Assembly: GCA_905478335.1 (NCBI GenBank)
Contig: CAJQIC010000017.1
Coordinates: 21,197-85,196 of the forward strand
Origin: an uncultured Bacteroidia bacterium
GTDB taxonomy: Bacteria; Bacteroidota; Bacteroidia; NS11-12g; UBA9320
DNA: 64,000 nt
Reading direction: 5' to 3'
Positions 1 through 10,441 of the stretch are shown one piece after another; within the stretch, counting starts at the first letter, position 1; every line of letters starts with the position of its first letter. The translations under genes were made by a program, and so were the position numbers. The notes beneath the pieces are model-generated. The model did no database searches. It worked only from the letters and a program-made list of their open reading frames with translations, and was not told where the DNA came from.

Positions 1-1
1 T

Positions 2-1576
2 TCTTATGCTGGCTACGACCATACCGGCAAACGAACCAACAAACGATATGGTTTGCAGCGGTTCTTAACAGACAAAGAAAATAGACCAATCGATGCGTTT
101 GCGCCTATAAATGCGGCAGCCTGGCTGCAAGACAAACTGGTACTAAAATCATTAATTATCAGAGCAGGTATTCGTTTCGAACGTTACGATGGGAATCAAT
201 ATGTACTTAAAGACCCGTATTCGGTTTACCCAATCAAACAGGTAAGTGAGGTTGAAGCGATTAATGGGATTGTAATCGACCACCCAGAAAGCGTTAAAGA
301 CGATTATGTGGTTTACGTAGATGACGCTAAAAACCCAAACAAAATTATTGGGTACAGAGATGGGAGTAATTGGTACGATCAATCTGGGAATCCAATCAGT
401 GATCCGAATTTTCTTGCCAACCAATCTTCGTCAGGTCGAATTCAGCCAATGCTTGTAGATCCAGAAAACCAAGAACTTACGATTAACTCTTTTAAAAAGT
501 TTGAGGCTCAGAATATTTTCTTACCAAGACTGTCCGTTTCTTTTCCGTTAAACACGTCTAGCTTGTTTTTTATGAGTTATGATAAGCTTGCTCAAAATCC
601 ATCAGCTGGCCAAACGTATCTTCCTTATACCTCGTATTATTATTTACAAAGTAATTTGAACGGTGTCTTACCTAATCCTGAATTAAAAGCCAGAGTGAAA
701 ACAGAATACAACATTGGATTTAGTCAGGCAATAGGGTTAAAGGCTGGAATTAAGGTATCTGCAGCGTATGCCAATATTGCGAACGATGTCAATCAAATAA
801 GAATCGAACAAGCCTACCCGTATTCATATACTTCTTACGGCAATGTCGATTTTTCAACGATTAAACGGTACATGGCAGAATACGATTATGTTGGTCGCCA
901 TTTGTCTATACAAGCAAGTTACGCGTTGCAATTTGCCGACGGTACAGGTTCAAATGCGAATTCGGCTGCAACACTGATACAAAGCGGGCAACCAAATTTG
1001 AGAAGCTTGTTTCCATTGGTGTACGATAACAGACATACGTTTAAATCTGGCGTTAGTTTTAGATTTGGTGGAGATTCAACAGTCCGTAATCGACTTAAAT
1101 ACAAGGGGCCTCAAATCGGGAAATACAAGCTATGTAAAGATGTTGTATTAAGTGCTTCAATGCAATCGATATCTGGAACACCATATACCGCTGTACAACG
1201 CGCAATTTCGGAAGCTCAAGCCGCTAACGGTGTGGTGCAGCGAAGTCAAACAAAGGGCAATCCATTTGGAAGTAGAATGCCTTGGACGCATAATGTGGAT
1301 CTCAATATTCAGCGCGACTTCAATTGGGCTGGCAAAACAGTTTCTATCTATATGCTCGTAAACAACATTTTAAACACGAAGTTGATTGCAAATGTTTACA
1401 GTTACACAGGTCAACCTGATGACGATGGATACCTTAATTCACCACATGGAATACAGGCAACTCAAAATCAAATTGATGCGGAAACCTTTGCAATGCTGTA
1501 CAAACTAAGAATGGATAACCCTGGAAATTTTGGAACACCACGTATGGTTAACATTGGGGCTAAGTTGAATTTTTGA
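2..1576 (+). CDS. TonB-dependent receptor, C-terminal part (5' end outside window)
   Basis: The frame is already open at base 2 and runs to a stop at 1576, giving about 524 visible residues, so the gene begins left of the window. A TTG at 53 is internal and not a credible start. The sequence aligns by eye with the second half of the 1249-aa receptor at 2735-6484: both share YDH near the start, AAWLQDK, a YSxYPxK segment, FADGTGSN, QPNLRSLxPL, GNPFGSR and a closing DDGYLNSP-to-Phe end. It is therefore the beta-barrel part of an outer-membrane TonB-dependent receptor ending in a terminal Phe (KLNF), as is usual for barrel proteins. The substrate is unknown. It is a diverged paralogue, not a recent copy. 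Confidence 0.88.
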   Translation, partial: SYAGYDHTGKRTNKRYGLQRFLTDKENRPIDAFAPINAAAWLQDKLVLKSLIIRAGIRFERYDGNQYVLKDPYSVYPIKQVSEVEAINGIVIDHPESVKDDYVVYVDDAKNPNKIIGYRDGSNWYDQSGNPISDPNFLANQSSSGRIQPMLVDPENQELTINSFKKFEAQNIFLPRLSVSFPLNTSSLFFMSYDKLAQNPSAGQTYLPYTSYYYLQSNLNGVLPNPELKARVKTEYNIGFSQAIGLKAGIKVSAAYANIANDVNQIRIEQAYPYSYTSYGNVDFSTIKRYMAEYDYVGRHLSIQASYALQFADGTGSNANSAATLIQSGQPNLRSLFPLVYDNRHTFKSGVSFRFGGDSTVRNRLKYKGPQIGKYKLCKDVVLSASMQSISGTPYTAVQRAISEAQAANGVVQRSQTKGNPFGSRMPWTHNVDLNIQRDFNWAGKTVSIYMLVNNILNTKLIANVYSYTGQPDDDGYLNSPHGIQATQNQIDAETFAMLYKLRMDNPGNFGTPRMVNIGAKLNF

Positions 1577-1659
1577 CAAATTCCGTTTCTCAATTTGTAT
1601 TGGACGGTGGTAAAAACGCCATTTTTGCAACCATTATTAAAGTTTAGATTTGAATCAAC

Positions 1660-2652
1660 GTGAAGTTTAAGTTAAATATCTTAATTGTAGATGACGTTCA
1701 TAACGAACTCATGAGACGCTTAGAACAAATGGGCATCGATTATACATATAAGCCTGAAATTACAGCAGAGGAAATTTCTGAAACGTTAGTAGCGTATAAT
1801 GGAATCGTTGTTAGAAGTAAGCTAAACGTAACAGCTGACTTTTTGAAGAAGCAACCTCAATTAAAATTTATTGCAAGAGCCGGTTCTGGTATGGACAATA
1901 TTGACCTTGACGAAGCAGAAAAACGCCATATTGTTTGCGTTAATGCGGGCGAAGCAAATGCCGACGCGGTTGGCGAACATGGGCTGGGTTTGTTGCTGTC
2001 GCTAAAGCACAACATAGTGAAAAGTAATCGTGAACTAGTCCAAAATACGTGGGATCGAGAAGGAAATAGAGGCCAAGAAATTGGAAATAAAACCATTGGA
2101 ATAATTGGGTTCGGAAATACCGGAAGTGCATTTGCACGCAAACTGCAAGGATTTGGGTGCCGTGTCATTGCCTACGATAAATATAAAAACGGCTTTTCAA
2201 ATCAATACATAGAGGAAGTGTCTTTGTCGTATTTGGAATCAGAAGCCGATATTATTTCTTTTCATATTCCATTGACTTCAGAAACATCACAATGGATCAG
2301 ATCAGCTTGGATATCTCGTTTAAGAAATCAAGTGACATTGATGAATCTTTCTCGAGGTGGAATTATGAAAATGACTGATGTCATTCAAGGATTGAAAAGT
2401 GGAAGAATATCGGGTTTTGCAACTGATGTTTTGGAGAATGAAAGATTGAAGTCATTTAATGACGAAGAACGTCAGGCTTTTGAGTGGTTAAATGACCAAG
2501 ACAATGTGATTCTGACTCCACATGTGGCTGGCTGGTCTGAGGAGTCCTATGTAAAGATATCGGTGGTTTTAGCGGATAAAATTGAGTCTCACTTAAAAGG
2601 TGAGAAAATCAAGACTGAAACCAGTAATTATAATAGGCAAATTGTCGGATAA
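1660..2652 (+). CDS. D-2-hydroxyacid dehydrogenase, phosphoglycerate dehydrogenase-like
   Basis: 330 aa, starting at GTG (no in-frame ATG lies near the conserved N-terminus). The NAD-binding glycine motif GFGNTG lies near residues 149-154, inside a GIIGFGNTGSAFARKL stretch. The family catalytic set is visible: Arg in NLSRGG (about 232), Glu in DVLENE (about 260) and His in TPHVAGW (about 289). Members oxidise D-2-hydroxyacids or 3-phosphoglycerate with NAD. Its length fits the short forms without a C-terminal ACT domain, so it could be a serine-pathway SerA or another hydroxyacid dehydrogenase; the sequence does not decide. It sits between two receptor paralogues but probably has no functional link to them. 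Confidence 0.88.
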   Translation: MKFKLNILIVDDVHNELMRRLEQMGIDYTYKPEITAEEISETLVAYNGIVVRSKLNVTADFLKKQPQLKFIARAGSGMDNIDLDEAEKRHIVCVNAGEANADAVGEHGLGLLLSLKHNIVKSNRELVQNTWDREGNRGQEIGNKTIGIIGFGNTGSAFARKLQGFGCRVIAYDKYKNGFSNQYIEEVSLSYLESEADIISFHIPLTSETSQWIRSAWISRLRNQVTLMNLSRGGIMKMTDVIQGLKSGRISGFATDVLENERLKSFNDEERQAFEWLNDQDNVILTPHVAGWSEESYVKISVVLADKIESHLKGEKIKTETSNYNRQIVG

Positions 2653-2662
2653 ATTGTTTTTT

Positions 2663-2693
2663 TTGCAGTTTAATAGAAAGTTAAGTAGCTTTC
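2663..2693 (+). promoter_or_regulatory. Predicted Bacteroidota-type promoter for the receptor cluster
   Basis: A TTG at 2663-2665, a 20-base spacer and TAGCTTTC at 2686-2693 match the -33 TTG / -7 TAnnTTTG pattern with one mismatch. It lies about 40 bases ahead of the receptor start at 2735 and just after the dehydrogenase gene. Confidence 0.45.
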
Positions 2694-2734
2694 GCCGATT
2701 ATAGTAAAAGTATAAAAGAATAAACAAATTCAAT

Positions 2735-5700
2735 ATGAGTAAATATCTCTACCTAACAGTTATCCTAGTTGTCTCCAGTGTGTATGCTTTTGGACAAGCA
2801 AACTTTGGGGAAATTAGAGGTAAAATCATAGACGGCAAGACTAAAAAAGCACTTGATTATGCTGAGATTGTTGTGAAGAAAGACGGTATCGCTAAAGGTG
2901 GTGGTCTTTCGGATGATCTTGGTAATTATACTGTCAAGCCTCTTGAGCCAGGAGAATATGTAGTTGAAGTGACTTATGTCGGTTACAACACACGTCAATA
3001 CTCGGGAGTTGTTGTTACCGGTAACAACATCTCTTACGTAAACGTTGAACTGTCTCCATCTAAAGGAGGTGAGAAGTTAAAAACGGTTACCGTAACGAGA
3101 TATAAAACAAACCTTATTGAGCCAGATAAAAACCAAAAGTCGTTTAGTGACAAAGACCTAGTGAAGATGGCTGTTCGAAGTGCAGGGGCATTAGCCGCAA
3201 CTTCTTCAGCAGCAAATACTACCGCTAGTGGTGGAGTAAGTTTCCTTGGTCAACGTACGGATGCTACAAGAGTTTTTATTGACGGTGTTCCAGTAATTGG
3301 AGACGCGGGTATCCCACAGGGTGCTCAAAGTCAGGTAGATATTATTCAGTCAGGAGTGCCTGCACAATATGGAGATTTTACGGGTGGAGCGATTAACTAT
3401 ACGACCAAAGGTCCTTCTCGTTATGTACGAAAGTCTTTTGAGGTGATTAGTTCTTCTCTATTTGACCCATATCACTATAACTATGCACAAGGATTCATGT
3501 CTGGTCCGCTTTGGATTAAAAACAAAGGTGGCGGAGACAAAGAATATGTTGCATTAGGATTTCAACTTTCAGGTGACCTAAACTATACACAAGATCCATC
3601 TCCATTATACGGAGGCGTATATGTTGTTAAGGATGATGTTCTTGATGAATTAGAGCAGAATCCATTAGCTCCTAACCCACAGGGTAGTGGTTTTGTGCCA
3701 GCCTCATCGTTTTTAACTAACGACGATATTGTTTTAGAGAAAGCACGACGAAATGTGGACTACTTAAGAGGGTCTTTACAGGCTAAATTGGAATACCAGC
3801 CGAACAAACACTCGACAGTAACTTTATTTGGATCAGGTAGTTACAGAAACTCAAATTCATACAGTAGAGCTCATTATCTATTAAACTATAAAAACAATGC
3901 AGAGTCTGTAAATCAAACCTACAGAACGTACTTGAAATTTACGCAACGTTTGAGAAATGCGAATGCAGACGATAAAGACAAAGACGCTTCTAAGTCTTTA
4001 ATTACAGACGCTTTTTATACCGTTAGATTAGATTACCAGACATCAATCGGGTCTTCAAAAAGCGCCCTACACGGTGACAATATTTTTGATTATGGATATG
4101 TTGGAAAGTTTGACCATTACAGAGCTCCGGTATATCGCTATAATCAAAACGAAAAGAAGTTCATTGATCAAAACGGTGACACAGTTGCACGAAGAGGATA
4201 TTTTGAACTAGCAGGTTACCAAGATACATTGTTGACTTTCGAAGCTTCAGACAAAAATGTTGAAAGAGCTAGATACACAACAAACTTCTTTAATAATGCT
4301 GAAGACTTAGACAGAACGATTTTTGCAGACGGTCAAGTTTTTGAAGGTCTTGGAGTCTTAAATGGCCGGTCACTTCAAAACACATATTCTTTGTTCCTGA
4401 ACCCAGGGACAAATGCAGCGGGATATTCAAAAAGCCAAGCGGAAAGAATCAGTGCTTACGCTATGGGTGAGGCAAGTTTAAATCTTAAGAATAAGCATGA
4501 CTTGCAATTCGGTATGACGTATGAGCAAAACTTGTACAGTGGCTACTCTTTAAGTGCAAACAGTCTATGGTTATTAATGCCATTGTTGGCTAACTCACAT
4601 ATTTTGGAATTAGACAACTTTGAAACTGGTGATTACACAGTTGGCGGAATTCATAGTTATGACGAAACGGGTCGTTTCTTAGATACTATTACCTATAACA
4701 CGTTTGTTGATTCTGACGCACAAAAATCTTTTGACAAAAACCTTCGTGCCAAACTAATGGCTGAGGGTCGAACTGATGTGCATGGTAATCTAATTACTGA
4801 AACTTCGTTTATTGATATCAATTCATTATCACCTGAGGATTTTTCAATTGATATGTTCAGTGCTGATGACTTATGGAACAATGGTAATAGCTATGTGTCT
4901 TATTACGGTTATGACCACTTGGGTAACCGCGATAGAAACCGACCTAGTTTGGCGGAGTTTTTATATGATGAAGACAATAGAAGAGTTGGATCATTTGCAC
5001 CTATATACAGTGCAGCGTGGTTACAAGATAAGTTCGCGTTTAAAGATCTAATTTTCAGATTAGGTGTTCGTATTGAGAGATATGACGCAAACCAGTTTGT
5101 GCTTGCTGATCCATATTCACTTTACCCTGTTAAAACGGCAGGCGAAGTGTCAAGTATTCAAGGCCGTGACATTGCTCATCCAAGTAGTATTGGTGATGAT
5201 TATGCGGTATATGTAAACAACTCAGAATCTCCATCAGAAATATTAGGTTACCGGAAAGACAATACATGGTTTGACGCAGACGGTGTTGAAATTTCTACTC
5301 CTGATGTTATTGCAAACGAAACTGGTGGACAGGTTCAGCCTTTCTTAGTTGATGGTCAAAACCAAGACATCGTTAAAGAGTCGTTTAAAGATTACGAACC
5401 ACAAGTTAACGTGTTACCACGTGTTTGGTTCTCTTTCCCAATTAACTCTGAAGCGCAATTTTTTGCTAACTATGATGTGATGGCACAGCGTCCTACTAAC
5501 GGGGCTACTTTTACGCCAATTAATCAGTATTATTTCTTGGAAGCATCACAGTCAAGAACGATTGCGAATTCAAATATGAAGCCAAGAATTCGTACGAATT
5601 ACGAATTAGGGTTTAAGCAAAAATTGTCTGAAAATTCAGCGTTAAGCTTAATCGCTCAATATGCGGAAACTAGAAACGATTTTGGGTTGGTAAGATTGTA

Positions 5701-6484
5701 CCAAGCATACCCTGTAACATACAATACGTATTCAAACATCGATTTCAGTACAACAAAGTCGTTTAGAGCTGAGTACGAATTAAGAGGCGAAGGGCGCGTT
5801 TCATTATCTGCTAACTACGCTTTATTGTTTGCTGATGGAACGGGAAGTAATATCAATTCTCAAAGTGCACTTATTGCAGCGAATCAACCTAACCTAAGAT
5901 CGCTTTATCCTTTAGATGTTGATGTAAGACATAAAATTGTTGGAATTTTTGATTACCGTTTTAAAGGTAAAAATGATTACACCGGACCAGTTTGGTTTGG
6001 TAAAAAAGTTTTCACAAATGCTGGTGCAAACTTTATCATCTCTGGTAAGTCTGGTGCTCCATACTCGAAGCAAGGGATTGCTATTTCATCTGCACAATCT
6101 GATCTTGGTCGGGTACAAAGATCCTTTTTGGATGGCAACCCATTTGGTAGTCGATTACCATGGCAATTCAAGGTTGACATGAATGCTTCCAAAACATTTG
6201 CGATCAAGAAAAAGAACCAAAAGAAATTTAGACCAGATTCTAAACAATACACGGTATTCCTTTGGGTGCAAAACTTGTTGAACAACAGAATTATTGACCG
6301 TGTATATGGTTACACAGGTTTGCCTAATGATGATGGATACTTGAACTCACCACAAGGACAACAATACATCCAAGAACAAATCAACCAACAGTCGTTCATG
6401 GATCTATACAATATAAAAATGAATAACCCATCGAACTTTGCTATTCCTAGATTGGCAAGACTTGGATTTAGAATGACATTCTAG
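2735..6484 (+). CDS. TonB-dependent receptor with carboxypeptidase-like regulatory domain
   Basis: 1249 aa, complete. A signal peptide (about residues 1-21, cleaved after FGQA) is followed by a CarboxypepD_reg-like beta-sandwich (about 25-108: GEIRGKIIDGKTKKALDYAE, then GNYTVKPLEPGEY and VTYVGY). A plug domain follows at about 140-235, with RVFIDGVPV and QYGDFTGGAI, and then a long barrel ending in FRMTF with terminal Phe. This is the usual order for SusC-like or general TonB receptors of Bacteroidota, which import bulky ligands across the outer membrane. No SusD-like lipoprotein follows. Instead, 24 bases downstream comes a large secreted protein and then a PorV-like barrel, so it probably belongs to a receptor/secreted protein/PorV unit. 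The ligand cannot be told from sequence. Confidence 0.93.
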   Translation: MSKYLYLTVILVVSSVYAFGQANFGEIRGKIIDGKTKKALDYAEIVVKKDGIAKGGGLSDDLGNYTVKPLEPGEYVVEVTYVGYNTRQYSGVVVTGNNISYVNVELSPSKGGEKLKTVTVTRYKTNLIEPDKNQKSFSDKDLVKMAVRSAGALAATSSAANTTASGGVSFLGQRTDATRVFIDGVPVIGDAGIPQGAQSQVDIIQSGVPAQYGDFTGGAINYTTKGPSRYVRKSFEVISSSLFDPYHYNYAQGFMSGPLWIKNKGGGDKEYVALGFQLSGDLNYTQDPSPLYGGVYVVKDDVLDELEQNPLAPNPQGSGFVPASSFLTNDDIVLEKARRNVDYLRGSLQAKLEYQPNKHSTVTLFGSGSYRNSNSYSRAHYLLNYKNNAESVNQTYRTYLKFTQRLRNANADDKDKDASKSLITDAFYTVRLDYQTSIGSSKSALHGDNIFDYGYVGKFDHYRAPVYRYNQNEKKFIDQNGDTVARRGYFELAGYQDTLLTFEASDKNVERARYTTNFFNNAEDLDRTIFADGQVFEGLGVLNGRSLQNTYSLFLNPGTNAAGYSKSQAERISAYAMGEASLNLKNKHDLQFGMTYEQNLYSGYSLSANSLWLLMPLLANSHILELDNFETGDYTVGGIHSYDETGRFLDTITYNTFVDSDAQKSFDKNLRAKLMAEGRTDVHGNLITETSFIDINSLSPEDFSIDMFSADDLWNNGNSYVSYYGYDHLGNRDRNRPSLAEFLYDEDNRRVGSFAPIYSAAWLQDKFAFKDLIFRLGVRIERYDANQFVLADPYSLYPVKTAGEVSSIQGRDIAHPSSIGDDYAVYVNNSESPSEILGYRKDNTWFDADGVEISTPDVIANETGGQVQPFLVDGQNQDIVKESFKDYEPQVNVLPRVWFSFPINSEAQFFANYDVMAQRPTNGATFTPINQYYFLEASQSRTIANSNMKPRIRTNYELGFKQKLSENSALSLIAQYAETRNDFGLVRLYQAYPVTYNTYSNIDFSTTKSFRAEYELRGEGRVSLSANYALLFADGTGSNINSQSALIAANQPNLRSLYPLDVDVRHKIVGIFDYRFKGKNDYTGPVWFGKKVFTNAGANFIISGKSGAPYSKQGIAISSAQSDLGRVQRSFLDGNPFGSRLPWQFKVDMNASKTFAIKKKNQKKFRPDSKQYTVFLWVQNLLNNRIIDRVYGYTGLPNDDGYLNSPQGQQYIQEQINQQSFMDLYNIKMNNPSNFAIPRLARLGFRMTF

Positions 6485-6508
6485 TAGAAATAGATAAGAG
6501 AAAAAGAT

Positions 6509-9500
6509 ATGAGAAATATAAGAAAGATAGGATTTGTTGCTGTTGTGTGTGCGACTGCTCTTTTCGCATCAGCGAAGGAAAATGTAAACGTACAAACACC
6601 AAAATCCGATGCTAGTAAAGCAGGATCGCAACAAATAAAAAATAAGTTAATGAAGTTTGCCTCTGACTGTGAACCAGCATCGGCGCAAGCAGATTTAGAT
6701 ATTAATAATGTACGTACCCGTATTCTTAACGGCGGTGATATGTGGTGGGATTTGAGCAATGCGCGATACGAAATTCCTAAACTTACCGACCTTAATGCGG
6801 TTAGAAAGAATTCCCTTTTTGCCGGAGCCATTTGGATAGGCGGTGAGGATGAAGGTGTACTTAAATTAGCAGCAATGACTTACCGTCAAGGTGGATCTGA
6901 TTTTTGGCCTGGGCCACTTGATAAAGTGACGGGAACGACAAACAGTACGCGTTGTGAGGCCTATGACGAAATTTATAAGGTGTCTCGTGAAGAAATTGAG
7001 GACCACAGAGAAGCATGGGAAAATGGAACGTTAACTTCCTTAAGTGATGGTGTAAAGAATTGGCCTGGTAACGGTAGAGGAGCAAATGAACCAGACATGC
7101 TCGCACCATTTTTCGATCAAGATAGTAATGGTGTTTATGAACCGTTTAACGGAGACTACCCTGTACTTCAGACTGAATGTCGCGGCGTTCCTGTAGCACG
7201 CGAAAAAAACACACCAGCTGACCAACCAGACCAAATGCTTTGGTTCGTTTATAACGATAGAGGGAATATTCACTCTGAAACACAAGGTCAAGCGCAGGGA
7301 TTGGAATTACAAACCACTGCTTTTGCTTATGCAACGAATGACGAAATTAATAACATGACCTTCTATACGACTCGAATTATCAATAGAGGTTCAAACTTGA
7401 GTAATACATATTTTGGTCAATGGGTGGATCCTGATTTAGGTAACTACTCTGATGATTATGTAGGTTGTGATGTAGGACTAAGCTTAGGGTTTTGTTATAA
7501 CGGAGACGACAACGATGAAGGTATTCTAGGATATGGTTTGAATCCGCCATCAATTGGAGTTGATTTCTTTGAAGGACCTAAAAAGGATACAACAATCGAC
7601 GGGGTTGATACCTTGTTCGAATTAGGAATGTCGAAGTTCGTTTACTACGATAATGATTTTACGAATTTTGGAAATCCACAAACACCAATACATTATTACA
7701 ATTACTTAAGAGGTCTTTGGAAAAACGGTGACTGTTTAACAAGAGACGAAGCTAACGGAAGGACTGGAAGTGCTTGTACAGATTATATATTCCCAGGTAA
7801 ATCTGATCCGAATGATGCAACTGATTGGTCTGAAACCACCTCTGGAAATACACCAGCAGATAGAAGATTTCTTCAAACCTCTGGACCTTTCACGCTTAAA
7901 CAAGGTGCCGTTAACAAGATTACGGTTGGCGTTGTTTGGGCTAAAGCAAGTTCTGGTGGTGCAACCGGTTCACTTGACTTACTAAAAGCAAGTAGTAGAA
8001 AAGCACAAGAATTATTTGATAACTGTTTTGATATTCTTGACGGTCCTGATGCACCAATCGTTGAAGCACAAGAGTTGAGTAATGAGGTAGTCCTATTGTT
8101 TAACGATACCAAAAGAATTGAAGCCTACAAAGAAGTAACGATTAGTGACGGAAAACCTGTTACCTACGTTTTCCAAGGATACAGAGTTTATCAACTTAAA
8201 AATGCATCTGTTGGAACAGGTGATTTGGAAGATATTGACAAGGCAAGAGAAGTTTTTGCTTGTGATTTGGACGACAGTATCACAAGATTGGTTAACCAAC
8301 CTTTTGATGAAGCGTTAGGTCAACCTTTACCTAAGTTAATGATCGATGGCAAAAACACGGGCTTAGTTCACTCTGTATCTATTACAGAAGATGTTTTTGC
8401 TACGGGTAGTAATAAAACACTTGTTAACCATAAGCCGTATTACTTTATGGTTGTGTCCTATGCGGCATTGCCTGGTCATAGAGAGTTAGAGTATCTAGCT
8501 GGTAGAAAGATTCAGGAGTTTAGTGTAATTCCACATAATCCAGAGCCTGAAGAAGGTGGTTTAAGGGTAAATGGTAATTATGGTGATGGGCCAAAACTTG
8601 TTCGACTTGAAGGACGTGGTAATGGTGGAATCGAACTAGAGTTGACCGAAGCGTCGATAGCGGAAATATTAGCTAACGGAAGAACACAATTCCCAGAATA
8701 CAAGATTGGACAAGGACCGGTTAACATTAAGGTTGTAGATCCATTAAAAGTGCCTAAAGGAAACTTTGAGTTAATACTTAGAGAAGATGCAAGTGCGACG
8801 TCTCCAATTGGTAGATTGAGCGGTTTGGTTGCTGATGCTACGAATTGGATGTTAATCAATACGGAATCAAATGATACCATTTTCTCTGATTATACCATTG
8901 ACTATGAAAATGAGCAGCTAATTACAGCAATAAGCACAGAAAACGAATTGAATGATTGGGGACTTTCTGTAACCATCACACAAGTTGTTGGTCCTGGTAA
9001 TAGTGATGTTGATCAAAGCAATGGATTGATTGGCTGGAGTGTTGCTTGGGAAGACAATAGTAAGCAGTGGTTGACGGCAATACCTGATATCGATAATGGA
9101 GCATGGTTTAACTGGATACGTGCAGGTAGAGAAGGTTCTACAGTTGCTACTCCAGATTACTCTGAGCACGACTTTAGAGATGAAAATGGTGCTGCGATTG
9201 ACAGATTTGAAGTGTACGAAAGAATATGGGACGGACGAATTGCGCCTTACCGATTGGCTTCGAAGAATATCCCATCTAACGCAAGTCCACAGCCAGCAAG
9301 AAATTATACGTTGGTGCAGGGTGTTGCATATCAAGGAACACAGCCTCCATCACACTGGTATAACCTTGACAACTTAAGCAGTATTGATTTGGTATTCACC
9401 AAAGACGAATCAAAATGGTCTCAGTGTCTTGTACTAGAACTTGGAGAAGAAGAAAACCTTAACCAAGGTGGTGCATTGAAATTTGAAGTGAGAAAACACA

Positions 9501-10405
9501 ATTCTGTTAATAAAGATGGAAGCGAAAATGCTGCTGAACAAGGTAGAACTTGGTTCCCAGGTTATGCAATCAACGTGGAAACTGGAGAGCGTCTTAACAT
9601 TGTTTTAGGTGAGGATTCTTACCAAGGACTTAATAATGGACGAGACTTAAAATGGAATCCAACAGATCAAGGTGGAAGCTATAGTTCTGGATATGCAGGA
9701 TTTGGTGGAAGACATTACATCTATATTATGGATACGGATAGTAGCTACCTACAGTCGTTATATCCTTCAGGTCCAGCATACGATGGATGTAAAACATACA
9801 TGGACAGAGTTGCAGGATTGACAGGAGATAATTATTTCCGTGAGTTAAACCAACAGGTATTGTATCATGCGATGTGGGTTATGCCATCTTACCTAGCCAA
9901 TGGATATGAGATGGAAGTGAATGATAACGGTATGCCAGTTCCACCTACGGAAGTGACTTTCAAGTTGCGCGTTAAAAAGCCATACCAGTATTATGTAACT
10001 GCTGAAAATCAAAACAGAAACAACCCAAGATATTCATTCGACACTGAAGCGGTATTCGCGGAGAGAAGCGCTGAATTTGGTAAAGAGGCGATGGAAACAA
10101 TCAGACTTGTTCCTAACCCATATTTCGCTTACTCCGAGTATGAGAATAACCCCGTAGAGAACAAGGTGAAAATTACAAACCTTCCTGAAACGTGTAAGAT
10201 TTCAATTTATACGGTAGACGGCAGTCTAGTTCGTCGAATTGTTAAGGATGACAAGTCAACAGAAGTGACTTGGGACTTAAAGAATAATGCTAAAGTACCT
10301 ATCGCCAGTGGTACTTACTTAATCCATGTAGATGGTGGTGAGTTGGGCGAAAAAGTCATCAAATGGATGGGTATAATGAGAGAGTTAGACTTAGACTCGT
10401 TCTAA
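6509..10405 (+). CDS. Large secreted protein with T9SS type A-like C-terminus
   Basis: 1298 aa, starting 24 bases after the receptor and probably co-transcribed. An N-terminal signal peptide (ends around LFASAKE) precedes an N-terminal region with MWWDLSNARYE, FAGAIWIGG and QGGSDFWPGPLD. I recognise these as hallmarks of a Bacteroidota family of T9SS-exported proteins without a known activity. The last about 90 residues (from ETIRLVPNPYFAYSEYE, with TVDGSLVRRI and GTYLIHVDGG) look like a T9SS type A sorting domain or a closely related beta-sandwich, although a short tail (MGIMRELDLDSF) follows. Cys residues are scattered, consistent with an extracellular protein. Function unknown; location inferred as cell surface or outside. 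Confidence 0.82.
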   Translation: MRNIRKIGFVAVVCATALFASAKENVNVQTPKSDASKAGSQQIKNKLMKFASDCEPASAQADLDINNVRTRILNGGDMWWDLSNARYEIPKLTDLNAVRKNSLFAGAIWIGGEDEGVLKLAAMTYRQGGSDFWPGPLDKVTGTTNSTRCEAYDEIYKVSREEIEDHREAWENGTLTSLSDGVKNWPGNGRGANEPDMLAPFFDQDSNGVYEPFNGDYPVLQTECRGVPVAREKNTPADQPDQMLWFVYNDRGNIHSETQGQAQGLELQTTAFAYATNDEINNMTFYTTRIINRGSNLSNTYFGQWVDPDLGNYSDDYVGCDVGLSLGFCYNGDDNDEGILGYGLNPPSIGVDFFEGPKKDTTIDGVDTLFELGMSKFVYYDNDFTNFGNPQTPIHYYNYLRGLWKNGDCLTRDEANGRTGSACTDYIFPGKSDPNDATDWSETTSGNTPADRRFLQTSGPFTLKQGAVNKITVGVVWAKASSGGATGSLDLLKASSRKAQELFDNCFDILDGPDAPIVEAQELSNEVVLLFNDTKRIEAYKEVTISDGKPVTYVFQGYRVYQLKNASVGTGDLEDIDKAREVFACDLDDSITRLVNQPFDEALGQPLPKLMIDGKNTGLVHSVSITEDVFATGSNKTLVNHKPYYFMVVSYAALPGHRELEYLAGRKIQEFSVIPHNPEPEEGGLRVNGNYGDGPKLVRLEGRGNGGIELELTEASIAEILANGRTQFPEYKIGQGPVNIKVVDPLKVPKGNFELILREDASATSPIGRLSGLVADATNWMLINTESNDTIFSDYTIDYENEQLITAISTENELNDWGLSVTITQVVGPGNSDVDQSNGLIGWSVAWEDNSKQWLTAIPDIDNGAWFNWIRAGREGSTVATPDYSEHDFRDENGAAIDRFEVYERIWDGRIAPYRLASKNIPSNASPQPARNYTLVQGVAYQGTQPPSHWYNLDNLSSIDLVFTKDESKWSQCLVLELGEEENLNQGGALKFEVRKHNSVNKDGSENAAEQGRTWFPGYAINVETGERLNIVLGEDSYQGLNNGRDLKWNPTDQGGSYSSGYAGFGGRHYIYIMDTDSSYLQSLYPSGPAYDGCKTYMDRVAGLTGDNYFRELNQQVLYHAMWVMPSYLANGYEMEVNDNGMPVPPTEVTFKLRVKKPYQYYVTAENQNRNNPRYSFDTEAVFAERSAEFGKEAMETIRLVPNPYFAYSEYENNPVENKVKITNLPETCKISIYTVDGSLVRRIVKDDKSTEVTWDLKNNAKVPIASGTYLIHVDGGELGEKVIKWMGIMRELDLDSF

Positions 10406-10441
10406 GGATTGTAAACCAATATTGAAATAGATTAAAAGAAA

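Noticed and set aside
9096..9377. 93-codon frame and an opposing 138-codon frame within the large secreted protein gene
   Set aside because: Both lie inside a long, well-supported coding frame and show no domain or signal.
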